In this document: positions 1 to 15,300 of the stretch, in pieces
Layout: each line of letters opens with the position of its first letter
Numbering within the stretch: position 1 is the stretch's first letter
Source of the DNA: Panulirus ornatus
Lineage: Eukaryota > Arthropoda > Malacostraca > Decapoda > Palinuridae
Direction of reading: 5' to 3'
NCBI RefSeq assembly: GCF_036320965.1
Contig: NC_092265.1
Location: 535,001 to 599,000 of the forward strand
DNA length: 64,000 bases
Position numbers and translations under genes: made by a program
The notes under the pieces: generated by a model
Databases searched by the model: none
Told to the model about the DNA's origin: nothing
The model's input: the letters and a program-made list of their open reading frames with translations, nothing else

Positions 1-21
1 ACAACTCTTTAGCATGTGACC

Positions 22-96
22 CATGAGCACGACGGTTCGACCCTTCTTAATGTGACATGAATACGATGGTTCGACTCCTGAATATGATGGCCCAGC
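22..96. repeat. Short direct repeat carrying GGTTCGAC motifs
   Basis: Two units of about 34 bp follow one another and each carries GGTTCGAC (34-41 and 68-75); a third unit is partial. GGTTCGA resembles the core of the tRNA/SINE pol III B box. No A box or tRNA fold is visible, so this is only a degenerate tandem repeat, possibly derived from a tRNA-like SINE. Confidence 0.4.
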
Positions 97-505
97 CTTT
101 GACTTAATCCTTACACGCAACATTTGAGACAAAGTTCAGAAAACATATTTTCTGTACATTATTTACTCCATTTGTATATGATGAGATGATTACTAACGGA
201 ATTCTTATGTAATAACTTCTGCAAAATCAAGCTCAGTAGTGATCATGAAGGCTTGTGGTGGTGAAGCCCTCGTCAGCCCCAGCTCCTCAACCATTGTCAG
301 TGTGTGACGTCACACGTGACTTGTGACGTCATCTTCCTCACTGGTAGGTTCTTAGTGATGTTCATATGACAGTCATATGACTCCTTGGATATCATGAACA
401 AGCAAGCATGGCTTTACAATCATCTCTGGCAGATGTGCATGGTAGTTATGGTGGTGGCCAGGACAGCAGCCAGGGGAGGAGGGAACCCACCCACCTGCTC
501 CCTCC
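97..505. other. Non-coding stretch with a CRE cluster
   Basis: No credible coding region. The only structure seen is the CRE/E-box cluster at 305-331, listed separately. Confidence 0.5.
305..331. promoter_or_regulatory. Paired CRE palindromes around an E-box
   Basis: Two perfect TGACGTCA palindromes (305-312 and 324-331) flank a CACGTG E-box (313-318). TGACGTCA is the consensus site of CREB/ATF bZIP factors and CACGTG that of bHLH factors. Two full CREs 19 bp apart are unlikely by chance in a short stretch, but no gene start is recognised next to them, so function is a guess. Confidence 0.35.
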
Positions 506-592
506 AGCTACCTCACACCCACCACCCACCGCCCAGCTACCTCACACCCACCACCCACCGCCCAGCTACCTCACACCCACCACCCACCGCCT
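506..592. repeat. 29-bp minisatellite, 3 copies
   Basis: Three head-to-tail copies of a C-rich 29-bp unit beginning agctacctcacaccc, starting at 506, 535 and 564. They are almost identical. The short frames crossing them are not genes. Confidence 0.8.
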
Positions 593-1185
593 AATTAACG
601 TTAATAACGCCTTTGTTTCCACTGTGGCCATAATAACTGCTTCCTCCCACCGTCACTACCCACCGAGACTTAGTGGGGCGGTGGCGAGCGTCATCATGAT
701 GCGTAGCCTCGCTGGTGGCTCCTCTCCCTCCCTCCACCTGGAGTAGTTATGTGTCGGACATCAGTACCGTTACTGGGTGGGTGATGTGACCCACCAACCA
801 CAGCCAGGCACGTGACCGATTCCACCTAACTATAAAGATCAAACACGCTGAATAAAGAAAAACAATCAATGAAGAGGATAAGCAGGAAATACGATTAAAG
901 AAGCGTAAATGAGGAAAGTACAAAATATCGTTATAATTCACTTTCATTACAACAGTGAATTATTCAAGTTATCTACCGTCAAGGTCGCCCTTAAACCTCG
1001 ACTGGATAATTCTGTTTACTGTTCACTTCACCCTCCTGGTAACAGAGGCTATCATCACTACATCCTAACTAAAACCTCATCATCACTGTTAAGGCTATCT
1101 TCACTACACTTCAGCAACCTCCACACCACTAACCTTTTACCATAACATTAGGAGTGATGCTAGGAATTTATATCCCCCCTCCCCA

Positions 1186-1186
<1 letters not shown>
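593..1186. other. Non-coding stretch
   Basis: Short frames with no family resemblance and no repeat structure that I can see. Confidence 0.5.

Positions 1187-1239
<53 letters not shown>
1187..1239. repeat. (AC)n microsatellite
   Basis: About 26 uninterrupted AC units. Confidence 0.95.
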
Positions 1240-1244
<5 letters not shown>

Positions 1245-1363
1245 ACCATCCTAATCACGAATCCTTGGTGCAGCAGTCAGCCCACAGTCAATCGTAGCTG
1301 TGTATCTATCCTCCCTCGAGGCTGGTCGATAAATGGGTACTTAACCTTGGCTGGCGATTAAGA

Positions 1364-1364
<1 letters not shown>

Positions 1365-1406
<42 letters not shown>

Positions 1407-1411
1407 CGCGC
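1365..1411. repeat. (TG)n(CG)n compound microsatellite
   Basis: A TG run of about 33 bases passes directly into a CG run of about 14 bases. Alternating purine-pyrimidine of this kind can adopt Z-DNA. Confidence 0.9.
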
Positions 1412-1574
1412 TCTAGACTCATAGACTCATGGTACATATACAAGGTTAAGGGACGAGGCAACACTAATGCAAAGCTCTCTCCTCGTGACACACAGCAGCA
1501 ATGACGCAGAACATAATTATCAATATATATACATATATAATCCTGTGTTTTGGTGTGTTTTGGTGTTTTGGTCG

Positions 1575-4055
<2,481 letters not shown>

Positions 4056-4120
<65 letters not shown>
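4056..4120. repeat. (AT)n microsatellite
   Basis: Pure AT run that ends exactly where LINE copy 2 begins. Confidence 0.95.
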
Positions 4121-4124
<4 letters not shown>

Positions 4125-5543
4125 CATGTGTACTTGTAGGAAGAGAGGAAAGTGATTGGTTCTCAGTGAATGTAGGTTTGCGGCAGGGGTGTGTGATGTC
4201 TCCATGGTTGTTTAATTTGTTTATGGATGGGGTTGTTAGGGAGGTGAATGCAAGAGTTTTGGAAAGAGGGGCAAGTATGAAGTCTGTTGGGGATGAGAGA
4301 GCTTGGGAAGTGAGTCAGTTGTTGTTCGCTGATGATACAGCGCTGGTGGCTGATTCATGTGAGAAACTGCAGAAGCTGGTGACTGAGTTTGGTAAAGTGT
4401 GTGAAAGAAGAAAGTTAAGAATAAATGTGGATAAGAGCAAGGTTATTAGGTACAGTAGGGTTGAGGGTCAAGTCAATTGGGAGGTAAGTTTGAATGGAGA
4501 AAAACTGGAGGAAGTGAAGTGTTTTAGATATCTGGGAGTGGATCTGGCAGCGGATGGAACCATGGAAGCGGAAGTGGATCATAGGGTGGGGGAGAGGGCG
4601 AAAATCCTGGGAGCCTTGAAGAATGTGTGGAAGTCGAGAACATTATCTCGGAAAGCAAAAATGGGTATGTTTGAAGGAATAGTGGTTCCAACAATGTTGT
4701 ATGGTTGCGAGGCGTGGGCTATGGATAGAGTTGTGCGCAGGAGGATGGATGTGCTGGAAATGAGATGTTTGAGGACAATGTGTGGTGTGAGGTGGTTTGA
4801 TCGAGTAAGTAACGTAAGGGTAAGAGAGATGTGTGGAAATAAAAAGAGCGTGGTTGAGAGAGCAGAAGAGGGTGTTTTGAAATGGTTTGGGCACATGGAG
4901 AGAATGAGTGAGGAAAGATTGACCAAGAGGATATATGTGTCAGAGGTGGAGGGAACGAGGAGAAGTGGGAGACCAAATTGGAGGTGGAAAGATGGAGTGA
5001 AAAAGATTTTGTGTGATCGGGGCCTGAACATGCAGGAGGATGAAAGGCGGGCAAGGAATAGAGTGAATTGGATCGATGTGGTAACCGGCTTGACGTGCTG
5101 TCCAGTGATTGAACAGGCATGGTGAAGTGTCTGGGTAAACCATGGAAAGTTGTTTGGGGCCTGGATGTGGAAAGGGAGCTGTGGTTCGTCGGGCATGATT
5201 GCAGACAGCTAGAGACTGAGTGTGAACGAATGGGGCCTTTGTTGTCTTTTCCTAGCGCTACCTCGCACACATGAGGGGGGAAGGGGGATTGGTATTATAC
5301 CTGTGTGGCGAGGTGGCGATGGGAATGAAATAAAGGCAGACAGTGTGAATTGTGTGCATGGGTATATATGTATGAGTCGTGTGTGTTATATAAATGTGTA
5401 CATTGAATGAATAAGGTATATATATTAGCGTGTGTGGACGTGTATGTATATACATGTGTATGCGGGTGGGTTGGGCCATTTCTTTCTTTCGTCTGTTTCC
5501 TTGCGCTACATCGCAAACGCGGGAGACAGCGACAAAGCAAAAT
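4121..5543 (+). mobile_element. RTE-like LINE, copy 2 (5'-truncated)
   Basis: Begins inside the RT just before motif B and is open from 4121 to about 5080, with [10 protein letters not shown] (motif C), YGCEAW and GRPNWRWKD. In sister copies the frame ends in VVYRG and a stop. Here an indel near 5083 replaces that ending. The 3' UTR is of the long type but full of single-base indels compared with copies 1 and 3. Lacking endonuclease and RT motif A, it cannot be autonomous. Confidence 0.8.
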
Positions 5544-5551
5544 ATAAATAA

Positions 5552-5608
<57 letters not shown>

Positions 5609-5637
5609 ATATATATATATATATATTATATATATAT

Positions 5638-5686
<49 letters not shown>
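5544..5686. repeat. Irregular (AT)n(TG)n microsatellite
   Basis: AT run with several phase slips (taat steps), then TG from 5654. The sister tracts are regular, which fits poor consensus here. Confidence 0.9.
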
Positions 5687-5689
<3 letters not shown>

Positions 5690-6043
5690 AAAGTACATCA
5701 TCAAAAGTACAAATTTGTTCCGATCCTGGAAGTCGTCACTCGTAGCTTCAAGATGAAGAAACAACCTGGCGTGAAGGGCCGAAACCCTGCCTTGATGTGC
5801 GATGCGCTACTGTAGGTGAGGGGATTATGCCTCCTGCACCGCACCACGCAACCAATACTCTCCTGAACCAGAATGTTATGTACAAGTTGAGCCAGGGTGT
5901 CGAACAGGTGTGCTGGTGTTGGCGAGGTACTGATAACGAACACTTCGCCTCAGACCAGATGTTTTGCACACGTGTTACTCCACAGATGTTCGCCACGTGC
6001 CGCACGTGCATGTGTTCGGTATGGAGAGAATTGAGGGAAGGGT
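5686..6043. repeat. 355-bp spacer, array copy 2
   Basis: Same sequence as 3701-4055 with several one-base insertions and substitutions, for example around 5716-5745 and 5883. Confidence 0.75.
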
Positions 6044-6044
6044 A

Positions 6045-6076
<32 letters not shown>

Positions 6077-6096
6077 TATAATATATATATATATAT
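6044..6096. repeat. (AT)n microsatellite
   Basis: AT run with phase slips, ending where LINE copy 3 begins. Confidence 0.9.
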
Positions 6097-7518
6097 AAGG
6101 CATGTGTACTTGTAGGAAGAGAGGAAAGTGATTGGTTCTCAGTGAATGTAGGTTTGCGGCAGGGGTGTGTGATGTCTCCATGGTTGTTTAATTTGTTTAT
6201 GGATGGGGTTGTTAGGGAGGTGAATGCAAGAGTTTTGAAAGAGGGGCAATATAAGTCTGTTGGGGATGAGAGAGCTTGGGAAGTGAGTCAGTTGTTGTTT
6301 TCGCTGATGATACAGCGCTGGTGGCTGATTCGTGTGAGAAACTGCAGAAGCTGGTGACTGAGTTTGGTAAAGTGTGTGAAAGAAGAAAGCTGAGAGTAAA
6401 TGTGAATAAGAGTAAGGTTATTAAGTACAGTAGGGTTGAGAGTCAAGTTAATTGGGAGGTAAGTTTGATGGAGAAAAACTGGAGGAAGTGAAGTGTTTTA
6501 GATATCTGGGAGTGGATTTGGCAGTGGATGGAACCATGGAAGTGGAAGTGGAATCATAGGGTGGGGGAGGGGGCGAAAATTGTGGGAGCATTGAAGAATG
6601 TGTGGAAGTCGAGAACATTATCTCGGAAAGCAAAAATGGGCATGTTTGAAGGAATAGTGGTTCCAACATATGGTTGCGAGGCGTGGGCTCTGGATAGAGT
6701 TGTGCGGAGGAGGGTGGATGTGCTGGAAATGAGATGTTTGAGGACAATATGTGATGTGAGATGGTTTGATCGAGTAAGTAATGATAGGGTAAGAGAGATG
6801 TGTGGTAATAAAAAGAGAGTGGTTGAGAGAACAGAGGAGGGTGTTTTGAAATGGTTTGGTCACATGGAGAGAATGAGTGAGGAAAGCTTGACAAAGAGGA
6901 TTTATGTGTCGGAGGTGGAGGGAACGAGGAGAAGTGGGAGACCAAATATGAGGTGGAAAGATAGAGTGAAAAAGATTTTGAGTGATCGGGGCCTGAACAT
7001 GTAGGAGGGTGAAAGGCGGGCAAGGAATAGAGTGAATTGGATCGATGTGGTATACCGGGCTTGACGTGCTGTCAGTGGATTGAATCAGGGCATGTGAAGT
7101 GTCTGGGGTAAACCATGGAAAGTTGTTTGGGGCCTGGATGTGGAAAGGGAGCTGTGGTTTCGGGCATTATTGCATGACAGCTAGAGACTGAGTGTGAACG
7201 AATGGGGCCTTTGTTGTCTTTTCCTAGCGCTACCTCGCACACATGAGGGGGGAGGGGGATGGTATTACATGTGTGGCGAGGTGGCGATGGGAATGAATAA
7301 AGGCAGACAGTGTGAATTGTGTGCATGGGTATATATGTATGAGTCTGTGTGTGTATATAAATGTGTACATTGAGATGAATAGGTATATATATTTGCGTGT
7401 GTGGACGTGTATGTATATACATGTGTATGCGGGTGGGTTGGGCCATTTCTTTCGTCTGTTTCCTTGCGCTACATCGCAAACGCGGGAGACAGCGACAAAG
7501 CAAAATAATAAATAAATA
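6097..7518 (+). mobile_element. RTE-like LINE, copy 3 (5'-truncated, multiply frameshifted)
   Basis: The first 200 bp resemble copies 2 and 4. From about 6325 the sequence follows copy 1, including its frameshift near 6470, the deletion before YGCEAW and the premature stop at 7002-7004. Extra indels near 6240-6300 break the frame again. Long-type 3' UTR ending in gcgacaaagcaaaata. Dead copy. Confidence 0.8.

Positions 7519-7982
<464 letters not shown>

Positions 7983-8054
<72 letters not shown>
7983..8054. repeat. (AT)n microsatellite
   Basis: Pure AT run abutting LINE copy 4. Confidence 0.95.
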
Positions 8055-8058
<4 letters not shown>

Positions 8059-9210
8059 CATGTGTACTTGTAGGAAGAGAGGAAAGTGATTGGTTCTCAG
8101 TGAATGTAGGTTTGCGGCAGGGGTGTGTGATGTCTCCATGGTTGTTTAATTTGTTTATGGATGGGGTTGTTAGGGAGGTGAATGCAAGAGTTTTGGAAAG
8201 AGGGGCAAGTATGAAGTCTGTTGGGGATGAGAGAGCTTGGGAAGTGAGTCAGTTGTTGTTCGCTGATGATACAGCGCTGGTGGCTGATTCATGTGAGAAA
8301 CTGCAGAAGCTGGTGACTGAGTTTGGTAAAGTGTGTGAAAGAAGAAAGTTAAGAATAAATGTGGATAAGAGCAAGGTTATTAGGTACAGTAGGGTTGAGG
8401 GTCAAGTCAATTGGGAGGTAAGTTTGAATGGAGAAAAACTGGAGGAAGTGAAGTGTTTTAGATATCTGGGAGTGGATCTGGCAGCGGATGGAACCATGGA
8501 AGCGGAAGTGGATCATAGGGTGGGGGAGAGGGCGAAAATCCTGGGAGCCTTGAAGAATGTGTGGAAGTCGAGAACATTATCTCGGAAAGCAAAAATGGGT
8601 ATGTTTGAAGGAATAGTGGTTCCAACAATGTTGTATGGTTGCGAGGCGTGGGCTATGGATAGAGTTGTGCGCAGGAGGATGGATGTGCTGGAAATGAGAT
8701 GTTTGAGGACAATGTGTGGTGTGAGGTGGTTTGATCGAGTAAGTAACGTAAGGGTAAGAGAGATGTGTGGAAATAAAAAGAGCGTGGTTGAGAGAGCAGA
8801 AGAGGGTGTTTTGAAATGGTTTGGGCACATGGAGAGAATGAGTGAGGAAAGATTGACCAAGAGGATATATGTGTCAGAGGTGGAGGGAACGAGGAGAAGT
8901 GGGAGACCAAATTGGAGGTGGAAAGATGGAGTGAAAAAGATTTTGTGTGATCGGGGCCTGAACATGCAGGAGGATGAAAGGCGGGCAAGGAATAGAGTGC
9001 ATTGGATCGATGTGGTATACCGGGGTTGACGTGCTGTCAGTGGATTGAATCAGGGCATGTGAAGCGACTGGGGTAAACCATGGAAAGCTGTGTAGGTATG
9101 TATATTTGCGTGTGTGGACGTATGTATATACATGTGTATGGGGGTGGGTTGGGCCATTTCTTTCGTCTGTTTCCTTGCGCTACCTCGCAAACGCGGGAAA
9201 CAACGACAAA

Positions 9211-9215
<5 letters not shown>
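8055..9215 (+). mobile_element. RTE-like LINE, copy 4 (5'-truncated, open C-terminal RT frame)
   Basis: The frame 8055-9029 is uninterrupted from just before RT motif B through [16 protein letters not shown] and GRPNWRWKD to the normal VVYRG stop. It matches copy 2 up to about 8990 and then changes to the short 3' UTR type, which lacks about 290 bp after ccatggaaag. It ends gcaaaata before (AT)n. RT motif A and the endonuclease are missing. Confidence 0.8.
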
Positions 9216-9281
<66 letters not shown>

Positions 9282-9308
9282 ATAATGATGATGATGATGA
9301 TAATGATG

Positions 9309-9343
<35 letters not shown>

Positions 9344-9357
9344 AGTAATAATAATAA
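9216..9357. repeat. (AT)n then (ATR)n microsatellite
   Basis: AT run to 9278, then interrupted atg/ata trinucleotides to 9357. Confidence 0.95.
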
Positions 9358-9394
9358 GATATCAGATGTATAATTTTTCATACTTCATTGCCGT

Positions 9395-10232
<838 letters not shown>

Positions 10233-11120
10233 GCTTTGTCGCTGTCTCCCGCGTTTGCGAGGTAGCGCAAGGAAACAGACGAAAGAAATGGCCCAACCCA
10301 CCCCCATACACATGTATATACATACGTCCACACACGCAAATATACATACCTACACAGCTTTCCATGGTTTACCCCAGACGCTTCACATGCCCTGATTCAA
10401 TCCACTGACAGCACGTCAACCCCGGTATACCACATCGCTCCAATTCACTCTATTCCTTGCCCTCCTTTCACCCTCCTGCATGTTCAGGCCCCGATCACAC
10501 AAAATCTTTTCACTCCATCTTTCCACCTCCAATTTGGTCTCCCTCTTCTCCTCGTTCCCTCCACCTCCGACACATATATCCTCTTGGTCAATCTTTCCTC
10601 ACTCATTCTCTCCATGTGCCCAAACCATTTCAAAACACCCTCTTCTGCTCTCTCAACCACGCTCTTTTTATTTCCACACATCTCTCTTACCCTTACGTTA
10701 CTTACTCGATCAAACCACCTCACACCACACATTGTCCTCAAACATCTCATTTCCAGCACATCCATCCTCCTGCGCACAACTTTATCCATAGCCCACGCCT
10801 CGCAACCATACAACATTGTTGGAACCACTATTCCTTCAAACATACCCATTTTTGCTTTCCGAGACAATGTTCTCGACTTCCACACATTCTTCAAGGCTCC
10901 CAGAATTTTCGCCCCCTCCCCCACCCTATGATCCACTTCCGCTTCCATGGTTCCATCCGCTGCCAGATCCACTCCCAGATATCTAAAACACTTCACTTCC
11001 TCCAGTTTTTCTCCATTCAAACTTACCTCCCAATTGACTTGACCTTCAACCCTACTGTACCTAATAACCTTGCTCTTATTCACATTTACTCTTAACTTTC
11101 TTCTTTCACACACTTTACCA

Positions 11121-11123
<3 letters not shown>
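10233..11123 (-). mobile_element. RTE-like LINE 3' half, minus strand
   Basis: Short 3' UTR type with a poly(A) tail (10214-10232 as T). The C-terminal frame is open from 11113 down to about 10506 ([28 protein letters not shown]). Loss of one T near 10505 shifts the last 40 codons. It is 5'-truncated at a (AT)n tract. Confidence 0.8.

Positions 11124-11207
<84 letters not shown>
11124..11207. repeat. (AT)n microsatellite
   Basis: Pure AT run between two minus-strand LINE copies. Confidence 0.95.
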
Positions 11208-11209
<2 letters not shown>

Positions 11210-11210
<1 letters not shown>

Positions 11211-12029
11211 TATTATACTTTGTCGCTGTCTCCCGCGTTTGCGAGGTAGCGCAAGGAAACAGACGAAAGAAATGGCCCAACCCCCCCCATACACATGTAT
11301 ATACATACGTCCACACACGCAAATATACATACATACACAGCTTTCCATGGTTTACCCCAGACGCTTCACATGCCTTGATTCAATCCACTGACAGCACGTC
11401 AACCCCGGTATACCACATCGCTCCAATTCACTCTATTCCTTGCCCTCCTTTCACCCTCCTGCATGTTCAGGCCCCGATCACACAAAATCTTTTTCACTCC
11501 ATCTTTCCACCTCCAATTTGGTCTCCCTCTTCTCCTCGTTCCCTCCACCTCCGACACATATATCCTCTTGGTCAATCTTTCCTCACTCATTCTCTCCATG
11601 TGCCCAAACCACTTCAAAACACCCTCTTCTGCTCTCTCAACCACGCTCTTTTTATTTCCACACATCTCTCTTACCCTTACGTTACTCACTCGATCAAACC
11701 ACCTCACACCACACATTGTCCTCAAACATCTCATTTCCAGCACATCCATCCTCCTGCGCACAACTCTATCCATAGCCCACGCCTCGCAACCATACAACAT
11801 TGTTGGAACCACTATTCCTTCAAACATACCCATTTTTGCTTTCCGAGATAATGTTCTGTGGAAGGTATTAAGAATATATGGTGTGGGAGGCAAGTTGTTA
11901 GAAGCAGTGAAAAGTTTTTATCAAGGATGCAAGGCATGTGTACGTGTAGGAAGAGAGGAAAGTGATTGGTTCCCAGCGAATGTAGGCCTGCGGCAGGGGT
12001 GTGTGATGTCTCCATGGTTGTTTAATTTA

Positions 12030-12030
<1 letters not shown>
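11210..12030 (-). mobile_element. RTE-like LINE with inverted 5' segment
   Basis: 11210-11855 is a minus-strand LINE 3' part: short 3' UTR and a frame ending in VVYRG at 11399, from [12 protein letters not shown] onward. At 11856-11860 the orientation flips. 11857-12030 is the upstream RT segment on the plus strand ([13 protein letters not shown] to MSPWLFN). Read on the minus strand this is an inverted 5' piece followed by a sense 3' piece, the layout left by twin priming. About 420 bp of LINE is missing between the two pieces. Confidence 0.65.
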
Positions 12031-12032
<2 letters not shown>

Positions 12033-12109
<77 letters not shown>

Positions 12110-12156
12110 TATTATTATTATTATTATTATACTTTGTCGCTGTCTCCCGCGTTTGC

Positions 12157-12235
<79 letters not shown>
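12033..12235. repeat. (AT)n(ATT)n, LINE tip, (AT)n
   Basis: AT 12033-12106, ATT 12107-12130, then a 29-bp fragment of the LINE 3' tip on the minus strand (12131-12159, tttgtcgctgtctcccgcg), then AT 12160-12235. Confidence 0.9.
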
Positions 12236-12237
<2 letters not shown>

Positions 12238-13689
12238 TTAGATTCTGCCCACAAGTGATAGCACCGCGACCGAGAGGTCATCTTATCATCAGCGGACGAG
12301 GAATACTACACCGTCGTTGCAAGACTTCCTTGCGCCAGAGGAAGCCATCTCACATGTACCCACGTGGAGTACAGCCTCGAAGCTGCAGGAGCTTCATAAA
12401 GTGATCCTAATGTTATAAAGTAACTGTAATAATGATTGACTGATAACAACGATGACAATGATAATAATGATAATGATAACAATGATTATAATAGGGCAAC
12501 ACGTGGTGGAGGATAAGAGGAGGAGGGTTGGGGGAGAGTGGGTGCTGTGGGCGGAGAACCGCGCAAGAAAAACAAAAGACTGTCGGGTCTGTTGAAGGAA
12601 TGTATGGCGGGCGGTAGTAACGGTTGACACCGGTCCTGGCGCCACCCGCCAGCCTCTTGTCCTCGCCATACATTCCCTCTGGTAATATTGTAGGAACGTC
12701 GACTTAAACTCGTATTAGTTTTACTTCGGTATTTTTGTTGCGAAACGAGAGGTTGCTGCTGGATACCCAAGAAATGGATGTTCTTATCACATTTCTAATC
12801 AATATTTTTTTTTCGATAGTCTTCACGAACGGTATTCAAGTTTGCTTTAAGTCTTCGCTCTCTACGTAGGTCATTCCTTCAAGATACAGAATATACTGAT
12901 TGATGTTAAGAGCAATGGACAAATTCTGCAAGACACTGCAGTGTTTATAACATGGCTGGAACTAGGCCATAGCCCGCCTCTCACGAGCAAGTAGATTGTC
13001 ATAGTCAAGGGGTTAAGTCGCTGCACCCACTGTGCTCAAAGAGTTTCATCACCATCCTCAAGGGATGAATCTTCGTATTTAAGGACTTAAGCTGTCGTCC
13101 TGAAAGGCTTATCTCGCCGTGCTTACAATCGTTTAACTAACCTGCAGCACCACATCAGAACACTCGACTACTTTATCATCATGAGACAGTAATCAGATTG
13201 TTGCGAAGAATGAACAGTTCACCAATGGTTGGTGTCACCCAGCAGTGTGGAGGTTAGTGCTCTGAGATTAATTACATATATCATAAAGTGCAATGAATCA
13301 TGGAATGTTGAAGAACCCAGCCTGTTGAAGAAACCAGCATCTTTCATCTTATGAAAACAACAGAGGAACATTAACTATCATCATGTCATATTGTGGACAA
13401 ATTATAAATGCCGGGATGGGCAGGATATTCCACAAGTGCAACATGAATAATACTCATGCACAAATCTCAGCATAAACAAGACTTTGCTTTACAACCCACA
13501 ATCAACATTTATGTTCGGATGTTTCTCACCCTAACATACCTAAACACACGGCCATAAACTTTGGATAAAGTATCAAAACAGAATTTGCTGCAACTAACAA
13601 TTGCTCTCTCTATCGTCTTTGGTGAAACCTGAACAATACTTTAAAAAGCTAGTTTAATGGGTAATATCAAGATAATGTCTTTTACTATC

Positions 13690-13693
<4 letters not shown>
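12236..13693. other. Non-coding stretch with a hairpin
   Basis: Unique-looking sequence with no recognised gene. It holds an imperfect ATR tract (about 12440-12495) and the hairpin at 12597-12676. Confidence 0.5.
12597..12676. repeat. Inverted repeat with perfect 13-bp arms
   Basis: Arms ggaatgtatggcg (12597-12609) and cgccatacattcc (12664-12676) are perfect complements around a GC-rich 54-base loop. It could be a small hairpin or the remnant of a miniature inverted element. Confidence 0.6.

Positions 13694-13760
<67 letters not shown>
13694..13760. repeat. (AT)n microsatellite
   Basis: Pure AT run with no LINE sequence on either side. Confidence 0.95.
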
Positions 13761-13762
<2 letters not shown>

Positions 13763-14590
13763 GGGTTTGGTGTGCTGGAGAAGCCGGCGACCGATGTGCA
13801 AGGTGGAGGATAGGGCCTGGCTGTCAGTGTCATCCTCCGGGATGATGATAAATGTACGTTTATAAAAACATCAGAAATAAGTGATAAAAGATATAGCATT
13901 TTCTTCGTGTCAGGTGATCTTGAGTGCAAATTTTTATGCAGACTATTGATACTCGTGTAGTAAGAGGAAGTGGGCATGAAAGTGCCAAAATGTGTGTGGA
14001 CAGAACTAGGGATGATGTTGCTACAGACATCATGGTTTTCGATAGTCATAGTAATCATCTGGTTACATGCCATATGGTTTTCCTGTGAACATCTCAGACT
14101 CACTGACGACACCACAAAATGGCATAGTCATTATGAACACATTTCTGGGAACAGCATTTCGAAACCTGTATTTCGTGTTTGGTTGTATGCCAGACTGTAA
14201 GTTTAAACTATCAACTAGGGATGATCTCTGTAAGTATATCATATCTGTTTCAGTGTGCATTCTTTTTACACTTTCATCCCTACGTTATTCTCTTTTATAT
14301 TTTTTCATTACTTGTTTACAAGTATAACTTGGTATAACACTGCACTTGGGAGGGAAACCAGGAGTGTATATAGCTATTTAGATACATACAGAAGGGAAGC
14401 TGGTACTGTCCTTACGGCTGTGCCCAGTGGTGCAACGTGAACATGTAGGCAAGGTCTCACCAGTGGTAGAACCCAGCCACAACGGAGAGGACGTGAGGAC
14501 TCCACCTGCAGGAGGGAAACCTCAGTCGTTAGTTACCCGCACACTGATAGCGCCCAGAAACACCAACGAGAACACCTGAAGTACTTAATT
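13761..14590. other. Non-coding stretch
   Basis: Short overlapping frames on both strands, none recognisable. Confidence 0.5.
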
Positions 14591-14825
14591 CCACGATGGG
14601 AATAAGATGAGCTGGGAGGAGGATAGGGTGAGCTAGAAGGAACTGGAAGATGGGCTCGAAGGAGGCGAGAGATGCTACGAAAAAAGTAGGGTAAGAGGAA
14701 GGGGAAGGCGAGCTGGGAAGAGGGGGGGAAACGCGGGCTAGGAAAAGAGCAAAGTAAGCTGGGAGGAAGGGGAACGCAAGCTGGGAGAAAGGGGAAAGCT
14801 GGCTGAGACGAAGGGGAAGGTGTGG
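14591..14825. repeat. Degenerate purine-rich minisatellite
   Basis: Imperfect reiteration of agctgggagraaggggaa-like words. Strong purine bias on the plus strand. Frames on the minus strand that cross it are Pro/Ser-rich artefacts. Confidence 0.6.
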
Positions 14826-15116
14826 GTTGGGGACAGGGTGGAGACCGAGCGTCAACCACACCTGGTACTAGGCGGTCAACACCCTCCTCACTACCACTGT
14901 CCTGACGCGTCATCTCTGACGATACACCACAACTTGTAACATAACAACCGCATCAATCGTCTCACTCTTCAAATTATTCACCAAATGAATCATGAAATCC
15001 TAATAACATTAAGTGAAGGACAGTACCCTTGTATTTATCCAGGAAAACGGTCATGTAATTGAGGCTGGAATCTAGTGTGCAGGCGTCTGGACGAGTGCGG
15101 AAGTGAGTAGCGGGGC

Positions 15117-15180
15117 GGCTGGCCCAGGGCGGCGGAAGGCTGGCCCAGGGCGGAGGAAGGCTGGCCCAGGGCGGCGGAAG
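15117..15180. repeat. 21-bp minisatellite, 3 copies
   Basis: Three copies of ggctggcccagggcggcgga plus one a; the middle copy has one g-to-a change. Confidence 0.8.
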
Positions 15181-15300
15181 GAAGCCGCAACAGGGGCAAC
15201 AGTAGGAGCGGGAAGGGCGGGAGACACCTGGCAGGAAGGAATCAGGAGACAAGGCAAGTGAGATGATTCGTCGATTGACAGGAGTCGAGAATGGAATGGA

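Noticed and set aside
11463..12404. 313-codon plus frame joining a proline/serine-rich part to an RT motif
   Set aside because: Chimera across a LINE inversion junction and two AT tracts; the first half is the antisense of the LINE ORF.
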